Shown: one piece after another, positions 12,152-22,779 of the stretch
Layout of the letters: each line of letters starts with the position of its first letter
Position numbering within the stretch: the stretch's first letter is position 1
Assembly (NCBI GenBank): GCA_020152595.1
Contig: JAIGNY010000327.1
Span: forward strand, 2,262,501 to 2,326,500
DNA length: 64,000 nucleotides
Origin: Chiridota heheva
Taxonomy: Eukaryota; Echinodermata; Holothuroidea; Apodida; Chiridotidae
Reading direction: 5' to 3'
Translations under genes and position numbers: made by a program
Notes under the pieces: generated by a model
What the model was told of the DNA's origin: nothing
The model's input: the letters and a program-made list of their open reading frames with translations, nothing else
Database searches by the model: none

Positions 12152-12992
12152 TTAAAGGATTACTTCAGGGGTCAAGCAAATTGATCTTAATTCACTTGGT
12201 TGGTACCATGTCACATCCGGGAGATAACATTAATTGCTGGAAGTGAAAACAAACCTTTGTGCGATACACGTGAGCAAGTTCATATGCGTGTACTGTGTGT
12301 GGTACGTATGGCATGTAAACAAACAAACACAGCTGATCGCTTTGTTTTAACTCCAATGCGGGGTAAATGCGCATGGCTGATATGCAGTCTGATGACCTCA
12401 AGTCACATTTCCAACCAAGTGAATATGAAAGAGAACTTTACTAAAAACAAAATGGTGAAGAAATTACTTCAATATCTTATTCCATTAAAGAGATATTCAA
12501 GTTTACATTTCTTTTTTATCCATGTAGAAATGGCTGGTGTACTAAGTCTAATATGGGTGGTTGCATGGCTCCATCATTCTCACATTCTTAACAAATTATT
12601 AATGTATTTTAAAATAATTATTTAACATTTTACTATTTGAATGATGTTTCCTCCAACTTTTTCAGTTGGTAATTACAACTTAAATAATAATTAGCCTCAC
12701 TAGATTTTATTTAACTACTTTCCTGACATATCCAATGGTTTTTGATACTCAAAATCGCAGGAAAGAATATGATAGAATACATAAAGACTTTGAGGATTCT
12801 GAGGCTGTGATGTCACAACTAGTCTGATTTCAGTCATTTCTACAAGAATGATACCAAACTGATCAAATTAAGCAGCTCTTTAACAGAATAATGGATTTTT
12901 GAATAATTTATTCACCATATGTTTCTTTTAAATTAGTCCCCTTTCTTATTAGATAAACTTGCTTAATCCCCGAACTAATACTTGTAAGAATT
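12152..12992. mobile_element. TTAA-bounded MITE with TTCAGGGGTCAAG ends, carrying a nested MITE
   Basis: The left end ttaaaggattacttcagggg and the reverse complement of the right end (acaagtattagttcggggat) are inverted repeats. The interior is clearly homologous to the copy at 32,888-33,413 (shared words: ttccrttaaagaga, tagtaagtctaat, tttcctgacatatcc, gatgtcacaactagtctg). A 235-bp MITE has inserted at 12,190-12,424. Confidence 0.7.
12190..12424. mobile_element. MITE with 14-bp perfect terminal inverted repeats
   Basis: ATTCACTTGGTTGG at 12,190-12,203 is exactly complementary to CCAACCAAGTGAAT at 12,411-12,424. Further inside are gtcacatccgggag and its diverged partner. No coding capacity; the 12,200-12,625 reading frame is incidental. 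A relative is at 18,193-18,417. Confidence 0.8.
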
Positions 12993-12999
12993 AAATCAT

Positions 13000-13500
13000 T
13001 GGTTATAGCATTTCTACCATTAATGGAAACATGACAAAATGGTTAACAGAACTATGAAGAAACATCTTTAATATCTTGTTCTGTTTAACAGATGGAATCT
13101 AACAGCCATCCCAAATTTGGGTGAAAAGTGACAGGTGTAGAAAGTCTACTGTGACATCACACCCCCACTGTCTTAACACTGTTAATGCATTTGTATTAAA
13201 ATTTCACTTTTTAACTAATTGAAAACAGATCTATTTTCTAAAATTTCTTTCGGTGCCTAATCCTGGCTCGCACCAATAGTAGCTCCATCATCATTTACTT
13301 TACTAGATTTTGTTGTCATACCTTTGTGACACACCCAATGGATTTTATGCCACACAATCTCAGAAAGAAATGCAATAAAATACACAAATTCATACTGTTG
13401 GGAAATGTGAGATATGTTACAACTAGTTTTCAATGGCTCATTATCCATCCATGGAAGCTATTTTGAAATTCAAACACCACCAGTCCCCTTTACGCCCTCT
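13000..13500. mobile_element. Second, diverged copy of the TTCAGGGGTCAAG MITE family
   Basis: Shares with the neighbouring copy the ordered words gaagaaacatctttaatatcttgttctgtttaa, gtagaaagtctactgtgacatcacac, ttactttactagatttt, and cacacccaatggattttatgccacacaatc. Ends are too decayed to place. Confidence 0.55.
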
Positions 13501-13548
13501 TAGGACACTTTGTTGTTTATATGGCTTCAAAAAACATATGGTCATGAT

Positions 13549-13745
13549 GCAGTAACATTAGCTTGCACAAGCTAGCAAAAAATATTTGTTAGATTGTGCA
13601 TTGTAAGCTTGCAAAAGTGTTTGCAAGCTTGCATTTGTCCCAAATAATACTTTGCCACAAGGTTCTGCAAGATTGCAGCAAGCTTGCACAAGCAAAAATG
13701 TAAGCTTGTCACAGGCTTGCTGCAAGCTTGTTTTGTCTGTAAGGG
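13549..13745. mobile_element. AAGCTTGC foldback element, left-truncated (copy B)
   Basis: The interior has gcttgcacaagctagc, gcaagcttgcattt and gtcccaaataatac. The right end tttgtctgtaaggg matches copy A's right terminus. The left terminal repeat is absent. Confidence 0.6.
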
Positions 13746-13933
13746 TAAGTTTGCACAGAAAATTGGTTTACCGTTTGTCAGTGTCTACAGGCAATTTGAG
13801 GTTCCTGATGGGCCTTCATGGCTCTATTCTGGACAGGCACTTTGATAAAATATTTTCCTTCTTGGAATACGATTAAACCATCAATCAAAACAATAAAATC
13901 ATCTAACAATTTGTTTTTTTACAGAATCATAAA

Positions 13934-14352
13934 CATTCTGCTTAAACTTGTTGCAACCTTGCAGCAAGCTTGTGCAAGCTAGTGAAAAATATTTTTAGCT
14001 TGCGCATTGCAAGCTTGCAGAAAGAGTTTTCTAGTTTGTGCAAGCTACAAGTTAGCAGACTTGCAATAGCTCCAAATACTAGTTTGCTGCAAGCTAGTAC
14101 TAGTTTGCTGCAAGCTAGTACTAGTTTGCTGCAAGCTAGTACTAGTTTGCTGCAAGCTAGTTGCTGCAAGCCTGCCGCAAGTTTGCTGCAAGCCTGCCGC
14201 AAGGTTGCTGCAAGCCTGCCGCAAGGTTGCTGCAAGCCTGCCACAAGGTTGCTGCAAGCCTGCCACAAGGTTGCTGCAAGCCTGCCGCAATGTTGCAACA
14301 AGCTTAAAATTTTAGCTTATTGCCAGCTTGCTGCAAGATAGTTTTTCTGCAT
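13934..14352. mobile_element. AAGCTTGC foldback element with internal tandem repeats (copy C)
   Basis: Two internal tandem blocks: an ~18-bp unit tttgctgcaagctagtac (14,090-14,160) and a ~20-bp unit gctgcaagcctgccgcaagg (14,160-14,290). The overlapping reading frames on both strands (LLQAST / LQQTSTS types) come from these repeats. The right end gcaagatagtttttctgca resembles the other copies. Confidence 0.65.
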
Positions 14353-14718
14353 GTTGCAATTCTTGGGATATGCAGAATGTATACAACTGTATAAGCAACC
14401 TAAAAGCGCAAAAATAGTGATTCTAAAGTTCAGGTTTTCAAAACAGTGTACCAATGGCAAACAACAAAGGAAAACAGTGATTCTTGGTGTGTCTTCAATT
14501 TGCTACTGAACCCTACTGTTATGCTCTTGTACGCGTTACAAATCTAAACTCTAATCACAAGTAACAAAGCGAGCACCAGTAAGAAGGCCATCAAATCCAT
14601 TTAGTAACTTGATCTGCAAACTCAGACTAAACATAACAGCTTTCTTGAAAGTTCACAAGTTTAAGTCAAATTTGAGGATGAGGCAAGAGTTATTCTCTTA
14701 TGACTTTCACAGATAACA

Positions 14719-15293
14719 TTAAAAGGGATATTCCCGTGAATTTTGTATTTTCATATATATGATAGAGGACTGGAAAAAACGTTTTTTTTTTAAATGCTGA
14801 TACCTTTTTTCATTGAGGAGTTATTGCATTTCAAAGATTGCGTGAGTGCGTTGTAGGTGACATTGCAGTATAAAATGTGATGTAATAAAGGCAGATTCAA
14901 GACAGATACAATTCTTATGTATTTCGTAAAACAAAAGAAATGTTTTTCATTTAATTAAGAGTGTAAGGTTCATGAGCAAATGGGCAAAGCACAGATCTTA
15001 TAAAGTGTACATTATACCCCATCTCAAAAAAATAAAAAAAAAACTTTCAGTAATTTAAAACCAGGCAATTCATTTTCAAAAAATACACAAGGAAAAAATC
15101 TCTTAAATTTGCCTTTATGACATCACACTGTATACTGTGATGTCACTTTTCAAGCACACTTCCCACATTCTTTAAAATCCTATAACTCTAAAATGGAAAA
15201 AGATATCAACTTGATTTTGACACCAAATTATTTATTTTATATAGTCCTCTATCCCATTTATAGAAATAAAAATTCACAAAAATATTCCTTTAA
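14719..15293. mobile_element. TTAA-bounded MITE, ~575 bp, ~50-bp inverted ends
   Basis: The left end TTAAAAGGGATATTCCCGTG... continues to catatatatgatagaggact; the right end, read as reverse complement, is ttaaaggaatatttttgtga...gggatagaggact. TTAA is present at both edges (14,719-14,722; 15,290-15,293). The interior has tgacatcacactgtatactg with its inverted partner (tgatgtcac). Part of its interior resembles 31,540-31,735. Confidence 0.75.
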
Positions 15294-15444
15294 ATAGTGG
15301 TGTGGATGAACAAGGATTTAGGGGAGGGGACTCGATTCCTTTTACATTTGAAGGGCAAAATTATAAACCTATTTTTGATGGGACACACTACTACTACTAC
15401 TCATTTTACATTATAAAGGAAGCACAATTTTAAACCTATTTTTG

Positions 15445-15592
15445 ACAACAACAACAACAACAACAGCAACAGCAACAACAACAGCACTAATAATAATAAT
15501 AATAATAACAATGATAATGATAACAATAATAATAATAATATTAATAATAATAATTATAATAATAAGATAATAATACTACTACTAACTACTAG

Positions 15593-15624
<32 letters not shown>

Positions 15625-15720
15625 GTAATAATAATAATTATACAAGATAATGATTTGTAATACTAATACAGTGTTAGTAATAATAATGATGATTTTTATA
15701 TGATAAATACAGATTTGTAT
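15445..15720 (+). repeat. Trinucleotide-rich tract (CAA)n and (AAT)n
   Basis: Starts as (caa)n/(cag) at 15,447-15,485, then imperfect (aat)n with act, agt and gat interruptions to about 15,720. Confidence 0.9.
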
Positions 15721-15768
15721 TTTAATAATAATAATGATAATTTTTTGCACACATATGATGATGGAACC

Positions 15769-17262
15769 CCTCTTCCTCTTCAGTTAGTCTTCCTTAATAT
15801 ATAAAAGCTGATAAAGGTCTCACACAGTACATTTTACACATTAGATTCTGAAATATTAGACCTCTGTAAAAGATTTGTTACTGGTAATCTTTCCTTTCAT
15901 ATATTTTTAATAACTGCAAAACTGAAGCAAGTCTTTTAATTAGTCTCTCTTTTTAACTTCTTCTGAGAAAAATTGTAAAAAATCAGTCACAAATACTTTC
16001 AATTTTGATCTTTGTCCAAGAGCCTATGGGTATAATATTGAAATATATTAAATATCATATCCACTCCCACTCACAACTTTTTTGTCAAGCAAAATCATAA
16101 TTACAGAGGGAAATATAGGAATCTTATGTACTGAGGGGGCTAGAGTAATACTTATAAAAAATGAGCTAACTTCGGTGTATAAAATCATTAAAGGATTAAA
16201 TTAGTGGTCAAGTATGTTCATGAATAAGAACTTAACAAGAAACAATATGGTGATCAACCACCTTCATTTAAATTGTTTGGTTAGAGCCCCCTACCTCTTC
16301 GGTCGGTCTTCCTAAATATATAAAAGCTGATAAATGCATATCTTATGTAGTACATTTTACACAGAAGATTCTGACATGTTAAGCCTCTTTTTGCACCAAC
16401 TCTATGAAACAGATGTTACAGAGAAAAAATTTGTTCCTTTCATAATTTTAAACAGCAAAAACAGCAAAGGTCTTTAATAAGTAATTCTTAGAAACTACTT
16501 TTTGAGACAAAACTCTTAAAATCAGTCATAAATGCTTTTAATTTTGATCTTTGTTCAAGAGCCTGCGGGTATAATGTCGAAGTATATGAAATATCACATC
16601 AGCTCCTACTCAGAACCTTTTTGTCAAGCTTTATTACTGATATAAGTTGAAAGCATAGGAATCTTATGTACCGAGGGGGCTTGAGTAATACTTAAAAACA
16701 ACATGAGCTAACTTTGGTGTATAAAATCACTAAAGGATTAATTCAGTGGTCAAGTAAGTTCATGAATGAGAAGTTCACAACAAACAATATGGTGATCAAC
16801 CACCTTCAATATGAATTGTTTGGTTAGACCCCTTTTTCTTCTGTCCGTCTTCCTTAATATATAAAAGCTGATAAATGCATATCTCATGTAGTACATTTTA
16901 CACAGATGATTCTGACATGTTAAGCCTCCTGCACTGACTTTGCACAACAGCTGTTATTAAAAATCGTTCCTTTTATATATTTTTAATAGCAACAAAACAA
17001 ACAAGCCTTTCAATGAGTCTTTCTTATTCTAAGAGATAACTACTTTTGAGACAAAATTGTAAAAATCAGTCATAAATACTTTCAATTTGATCTTTTTTCC
17101 ATAAACCTGCAGGTATAAAACGGAATATATCAAATATCACATCCACTCCCACTCAAAACTCTTTTGTCAAGCCATATTATTAATTAAAGTTGAAAGTAGC
17201 CTATAGCAACCATTTGTATTGAGGGGGCAAGAGTGATATTTCTAAAAGATATGCTGATTTAA
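15769..17262 (+). repeat. Three tandem copies of a ~530-bp unit
   Basis: The landmark ttcctwaatatataaaagctgat occurs at about 15,788, 16,310 and 16,850. Each unit then has agtacattttacaca, gattctgaMat, tcaattttgatctttg, gagcctatgggtataat, and an ending gagggggc...gtggtcaagtaagttcatgaat...ggtgatcaaccacc. Copies differ by many substitutions, so the array is not young. Confidence 0.85.
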
Positions 17263-17284
17263 GAGAATAAATTCAGCTATTGTA

Positions 17285-17632
17285 CCTTACAGAAAAACAA
17301 GCTTGCAAGACTTCTTGCGATAAGCTAACATTTTTTTAGCAATTTTGCAATCTTGGGGCATGCTTGCAGCAAGCTAGTATTTGGGACAAATGCAAGCTTG
17401 CTAGCTGATTGCACTAGCAAAAAACCTGTCAGCAAGCTTGCGCAACTAGCCAAACTTCCTGTGATTATTTTTTGCTAGCTTGGGCAAGCTATTGTTAGTT
17501 TGCTGCAATTAGCTTGCAAGCTTGCATTTGTCTCAAATTACTAGCTTGCTGCAAGCTTACCACAAGGAAGTTGCAGCATACTAAAATATCAACTTGTCGC
17601 AAGCTTGCTGCAAGCAGATTTTTCTGTATGGG
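17285..17632. mobile_element. AAGCTTGC foldback element (copy D), best-preserved ends
   Basis: The left end ccttacagaaaaacaagctt and the reverse complement of the right end (cccatacagaaaaatctgct) are inverted repeats continuing into cttgcgataag/cttgcgacaag. The interior is again rich in gctagcttgggcaagct palindromes and contains gtatttgggacaaatgcaag, also found in reverse in copies A and B. Confidence 0.72.
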
Positions 17633-17639
17633 ATTAAAT

Positions 17640-18126
17640 GGTTTATTTATGTGTTGCAGCAAAATCTTTGGTTATAAAATATCCATTTTATAATTTTCCA
17701 GCCTTAATATGCAAATTTGTGATGAATGAGCAGACAATAATGGAATATTCTTTCGTAAAACTGTTGTTTCTCAATTGTTTGCCACAATTCTTTGCAAGAA
17801 AACGATGCTTTTGATTAACAGTTTCTTGATATCCACAACAATAAATCATCAGAAAGTACATTTTGGTGCCTTAATGATTACTGAAATTTAAGAAATCAAG
17901 GACAAAAAAATTATATGTAGACTATTAATATTTGCATCACAAATTTTGCAAGAATTATATTGATGACTTTATTATGCTTTCAATTACTAAAATTCATGAA
18001 GAAATACAAAGAATCAAGACCATAAAGTATATGCACTGTTTGTCTTTTTCATATATCACCAATTCTGCAGGAACTAAGAAATATACCGATGGACAAACAT
18101 GTGCTTTGTCACATGATAGAAGACAA
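17640..18126. other. No gene seen
   Basis: AT-rich DNA of dispersed-repeat character; the 17,932-18,165 ORF has no domain and runs into the next MITE. Confidence 0.4.
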
Positions 18127-18192
18127 TTAAAGGAGACATATAAGTCTGGATTTATCTTCATTTAATATGACAGTAATAATAATCATATTATT

Positions 18193-18417
18193 ATTCACTT
18201 GGCTGGATATCCGGGAACTTCGTGACCCGAGGACATCAGACCGCATAGTAACCGCGCGCATGGAGTGAAAACAAAGCAACCAGGTGTGTTTCTTTACATA
18301 TGCCGTAAGTACCACTTACAGTAAACACAAACGAACTTCCCCACATGCATCGTTGTTTTCACTCAAGCAAATGACGTCATCTCCCGGATGTGACTTGGCA
18401 CTAATGAACAGAATAGT
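18193..18417. mobile_element. MITE related to the 12,190 element
   Basis: Begins attcacttggctgg, as in the 12,190 copy, and near its right end has catctcccggatgtgac, the reverse complement of that copy's left inner sequence gtcacatccgggagat. The right terminal repeat is degraded. Confidence 0.6.
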
Positions 18418-18589
18418 TATCTGAAGAAATTTCACACCGTACAAAACAATTTATATGCCAATATTGTGCCCTAACATCTATGCTACTCGCAGCACTTAAA
18501 CAAAATATTTCTTAAAATATTATTCATGCTGTGTTACGCTTAAACCATACCCGAAATAAATTTGTACATAAATACGTACAGTGCATGAA

Positions 18590-18720
18590 TAATTGCACAC
18601 TGTATGTATAGATGAGTGAGGGGGCAGTGATGCATGAATTTTCGCCCTTGAGATGTTTGATTTTTCAACATGTTGAAAATCAAAACATCGCTGATGTAAG
18701 GGGGTGCGAATTTTTAATAG
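18590..18720 (-). mobile_element. SINE body copy with near-perfect hairpin
   Basis: Contains gatgtttgatttttcaacat directly followed by gttgaaaatcaaaacatc (about 18,653-18,690), a near-perfect inverted repeat. The flanks (aagggggtgcgaattttt on one side, gggcagtgatgcatgaa on the other) are the reverse complement of the SINE body at 6,300-6,420. The tRNA-like head is missing. Confidence 0.6.
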
Positions 18721-19198
18721 GCATATATTTTCTTATTTATTAAAACATATAAACTTACATGGGAGTGGCCATTTTGTTCATATGCCCTCTAAAAATAATG
18801 TCATATACCCTGTACAAATTAGAATATTTATGTATTTCTTTATAAACTATTTCAAATTGTATAACTTCTGAAGAGAATTTTTTTTGCATAGGTCTATGAA
18901 TGTTCATTTGTATCTGATATTAATGATTCAAGCCCTTAAAACTTAATGTCAAAGCATTTTGGAAAGAAAAATTTCAAAAAGATTTCTAAAGAAATACAAT
19001 ATGTGTGTTAGCATATAGGTCAAATTATGTGAAAATAGCATGATTTTAACACAAAATGGCAGCCTTCATGTTACAACTTCAAACTTGGATAACTTGAGAA
19101 TCATAGACTAAGATATTATGATTGGGTTTTTGGTAGTCGGTGTATTTTTTAATAAATCATATATCAAGCTAGAATATTTGACTTTATGTCTCCTTTAA

Positions 19199-19900
19199 AG
19201 AAACAAACTGGTGAAAACATCATGTTGATGTCTTATTCATACCCAGTTTGAAGCTCTGCTCTTTCCGCAAGAAATGAACAGAAGTAGTTATAAATGAATT
19301 AAATCTTATCAAAATGATTTTACAGTGATATGGTCCTATCACTGGTTGTGTTAAAAAATGTCAAAATTGCCCAGTTCAATATTGAGCCAAATCCATCAAT
19401 ACTTGTGAGCTTTGCATGATTTTTCACATTTCTTGTAATTTTTGGGTAGGGCTGGTGTGGTGGTCAGAGGATAAGACCAAAAAGTTCAAACAAGTAAAGG
19501 TTTTCTTTTGGAAACTTAGAAATATAAATGCTTTGTAAAACATTGCCTCATCAATGGTATATATATGAAAATTCCCATGCTTGTTAATCTTCGATTATAT
19601 GCAATGTGTGAACACTAGGATTTAAAGATTTTCACAAATCAAGGGGTCATGAACTCGCAACATTTTGGAAAAGTTAATCATTTCCCATGGCCCTATTCCC
19701 CATACAGAAAAATGACCAGTTCTAAAATATAAACATTGTAAAAGTACAGTATAGCTAACTATTCATACCCGCCTTTCATCACAAAAAATTATATGCACAT
19801 AATTCTAATCTTTTTTCATCATTTTTATTTTTATGGTCACACATTTTTTTAAACAATCAATAAACAAACAAGTTGTTAGAGTGATATTCCAGCTGTTCCA
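19199..19900. other. No gene seen
   Basis: AT-rich DNA with words of the gtggtcaag/aacaaattggtgaa MITE family near 19,200-19,230, but no definable ends. Confidence 0.4.
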
Positions 19901-20334
19901 TTAAAGGTACATGGACAAGAAGAGGCAACATCAGCTAAAATTACTAAACAACATGAAGAAAGCAAGTTTTCATCAACACCGGTTACAAATTCAGGGTTGT
20001 AGCTGGCCTTTCAGATTGGGGAGAGGAGGGGGGAGGGGGTCACATAACAAGGGAAATATCTAAACCATTTAATATAATTTCTGGACCTTTTTACCAATAC
20101 CATTTTATCATTCGAGGGTTTGAAAACCCTTTTGATCCCCCTTTCCGCCTACACCAATAAAATTGTCCATTTTACAGCTTTTTGAAGATTTTTGTGTAAA
20201 TATGGACAAATACGCACATTTTTGTGTTGCTCTTGTGATGCCTAAAAGTCTCTAATTTCCTATGTAAATCTCTTGTTTTAATCCCTCTGCCATTTCTCTT
20301 TAAAAAAATAAAAGATTATAATGTTTCTTTGTTA

Positions 20335-22550
20335 GTTTAATGAGGGCTCAACGGCACCACAACAGCAAGGGTCAAATTGTGAGTGAGAGGTTAGATTATT
20401 CCAGAGGTAAGAAGAAAAGAAAACGGGGAGATTGAAAAAAACACGTGAACTACAAGCCAGAAAGCTGCGATCGAGAGAGGAAGTGCATGGGTGAAAAAAA
20501 CAAAATGGGAGAGGAGGGTGGGAGAGGAGGACTAAATATGGTTGTAGATCGAAGCATGATGAAGTTTATCCAGAGGGTTTTTCTTAAAGAGCTCGGCTAT
20601 TGAGTTGTGGGGAGTGAGGGACGCTCTGGGAAGGTTGTACAGGGGGCAAGCAAGGAGGACGAGGTGGAATGTGAGGGTGCAGTGGCAATTGTTGCAGAGG
20701 GGTTGGGGGGAGCCAATAAGGAGGTGGGAGTGAGTGAGGTGGGTGTGACCTATGTAAGGTGGGTAATGTGAATGTTGTCGACACAGGAGAGGTTGTGGAT
20801 GGTGGGTTTGATTGGAATGGTGGGCTGGATGACGTGGAGTTTGTTATCAATTTAAGAGTCCCATGAGATTTGCCAGCAGTCACGAACAAGGGAAGCGATA
20901 GTGGTTTGATGTCAGAAAGGGTTTTGGGAAAGGGGTAGGGGGAAGTTGAGGGCAAGCTTAGTGGTTGCATCAGCTCTGCCATTGCCAGAGATGCCAACAT
21001 GGCTGGGTATCCAGAATAAAAGTATACTTTTCCTGCAAGGGAGAGGAGGGCAATAGGAGTTTATGGAGGAGGTGGGATGTGGGGTTATCCCATTTAAGAT
21101 TGAGTAAAGAAGTAAGGACAGCCTTGGAGTCGGAGAAGATGGCAAAGTAGCTGAGCGGGGAGTAAACTCAATAAAGTTGAGGGCGAGGAGGAAGGCTTTG
21201 GCGGAGAAGGATGGCCTTGGCCTCGGCCGAGAAGATAGACGAGTAGTCGGAAAGCCTGCTACTGAGGGTGATGTCTTGAATGATGGCAGCAGCAGCTGTC
21301 TTGTCGCCATCCTTTGAGCCATTAGTATAGATGGAGGTGTAGTTTAAGAGTTGGTCTTTGATTTGGTTGTGGAGATTGATGAAGAGGTTAGGGTGGGATT
21401 GAGTTTTGTGATGAGATGAGTGGAGAGGCTCAGGTGGATAGAGGGGAGGGGTGGCCCACAGAGGAAAAGTGGGACAGGAAAAGGTGCCAAGAGTGGTGGC
21501 GAGGTTGATGCCAAGATGGAGGTCTGGTTTGATGCGTAAGCTGAAGGGAAGGGATAGGGTTTTAGTCCTATCAAAAAGGGTGGAGAAATTGGGGTATCTA
21601 ATGAGGTTGTAAACATGGTTCTGGGTGTTGGTGAGGGCTCTAAAAGGGTAGTAGAAGCTAAGCTTTTACACCTTAGCAGAAAGGGGGGTTCGTTGGCTTC
21701 AACATGAAGACTGGTAATGGGGGAGGTCCTGTAAGCACCCAAACAAAGCCTGAAAGCTTCATTTTGAATGATATTGATGTGGTTGAGGTAAAAGTTGTGA
21801 GCTGCACAATAGACAAAATTGCCGTAGTTGAGCTTGGCACGAATGGTGAGCCTGAAGATTGTGAGGAGAGCGTGGGGGTCCGCACCCCAAGTGGTGTTGG
21901 AGAGGAGGCGAAGAATGTTAAAGGAGCTGTTGCATTTCTGTTTCAGGTTGGTGATGTTTTGCTTGTAGGAGAGCTTGGGGTCTAGAGGTAAACCCAGAAA
22001 GTTAGTGTGGTTAACTTTAGGGATGCGATTGCCATTAAGCACGAGGTTTGACTTGGGGTGGAGGTTGTTGAAATGACAGAAGTGAATGCAGACTGTCTTG
22101 TCTTTGGAGAGTTTAAAACCGTTATTGTTGCACCAGTCTTGCAGCTGGCTGTGGCTAAGTTGGAGCCTATTTTCGACAAGAGGAAAGCTAGGGGAGGAGT
22201 AGAAGATGGTGAAGTCGTCCATGTAGAGTTAATGTTGTCTGTGATGTCGTTAATGCTCAGGTCTAAGAGAGTGGGAGAGAGGATGCTGTCTTCGGGGACG
22301 CCCTCTTTTTGGGAGTAGAGGTTGGAGAGGGTGTGGGCAATACGAAGTTGGAACTGCCTAGGTGAAAGGAAGCTTTAAATAAAGATGGGGAGGTGGCCTC
22401 TGAGGCCAATGGTGTGAAGTTTGCAGGTAATGCCATATTTCCAAGTAGTATAGAAAGCTTTCTCGAGGTCGAAAAAGATGACAATGAGGTGTTTCTTTTT
22501 TGCAAAGGATTCCCAGATTGCGGTGTCAAGCATAATCAACTGGTCCAGGG
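20335..22550 (-). mobile_element. RNase H-type LINE relic (copy 2), 5'-truncated
   Basis: The 3' end (low coordinates) matches copy 1 (tttaatgagggctcaacggcac vs. ttcgatgagggcctatcggcac). Going 5' on the minus strand: C-terminal low-complexity region, RNase H remnant, RT thumb and fingers, and the palm motifs. The 5' end stops within the RT, near the conserved IHTLDQL segment at about 22,540. Confidence 0.82.
21344..22540 (-). pseudogene. LINE reverse transcriptase, catalytic motifs degraded
   Basis: Read 5' to 3' on the minus strand: IFFDLEKAFYTTWKYGI (motif A; the usual AFDTTW has Asp replaced by Tyr), GVPEDSILSPTL (motif B; usually GVPQGSVLS), then YMDDFTIFYSS (motif C) from 22,222, followed by WCNNNGFKLSKDKTVCIHF, LGLPLDPKLSYKQNI, RLTIRAKLNYGNFVY and FRLCLGAYRTSPITSLHVEANEPP. 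The longest uninterrupted frame is 21,344-22,222 (292 residues); the upstream part needs a frame change and passes a stop. The element is therefore dead. Confidence 0.82.
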
Positions 22551-22779
22551 TATGTATTCTAAACCTTTTTTAAGGTCTGAAATTAATGGAAGATATATAA
22601 AGAAAAACAAAAGCATTTTGAGGTGTTTTCACCTTTGTTTCAATATATCAAAAACTAATAATTACTCATAACTTGAAAACTACACATGCTATTTTCAAAA
22701 TTCAAAGACTGTTACACTCAAAATTTAATGCTCATTTTGTTTAGTGGAATAGCTTTTGTACCTGTCCATGTACCTTTAA

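Larger units (their letters stand above)
18127..19198. mobile_element. TTAA-bounded element with AGGAGACATA ends, holding two nested insertions
   Basis: TTAAAGGAGACATATAAGTC at the left and GACTTTATGTCTCCTTTAA at the right are inverted repeats, with TTAA at both edges. It contains a MITE (18,193-18,417) and a reverse-oriented SINE body (about 18,590-18,720). The right portion (aaaatggcagc...cttcaaacttggataacttg) is shared with 52,390-52,500 and, inverted, with 31,790-31,870. Confidence 0.72.
19901..22779. mobile_element. TTAA-bounded element with AGGTACATGGACA ends, split by a LINE
   Basis: TTAAAGGTACATGGACAAG at the left (19,901) and CTGTCCATGTACCTTTAA at the right (ending 22,779) are inverted repeats with TTAA at both edges. 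Without the LINE between about 20,335 and 22,550 the element would be roughly 660 bp and has no ORF. Confidence 0.68.

Noticed and set aside
12200-12625. 141-codon ORF
   Set aside because: Covers a MITE inserted into another MITE; no domain and the frame crosses the element boundary.
13970-14341. 123-codon ORF with LLQAST repeats
   Set aside because: It is a translation of the tandem foldback words; equally long frames exist on the other strand.
21704-22318. Plus-strand ORFs of 86-93 codons
   Set aside because: Antisense to the LINE reverse transcriptase.
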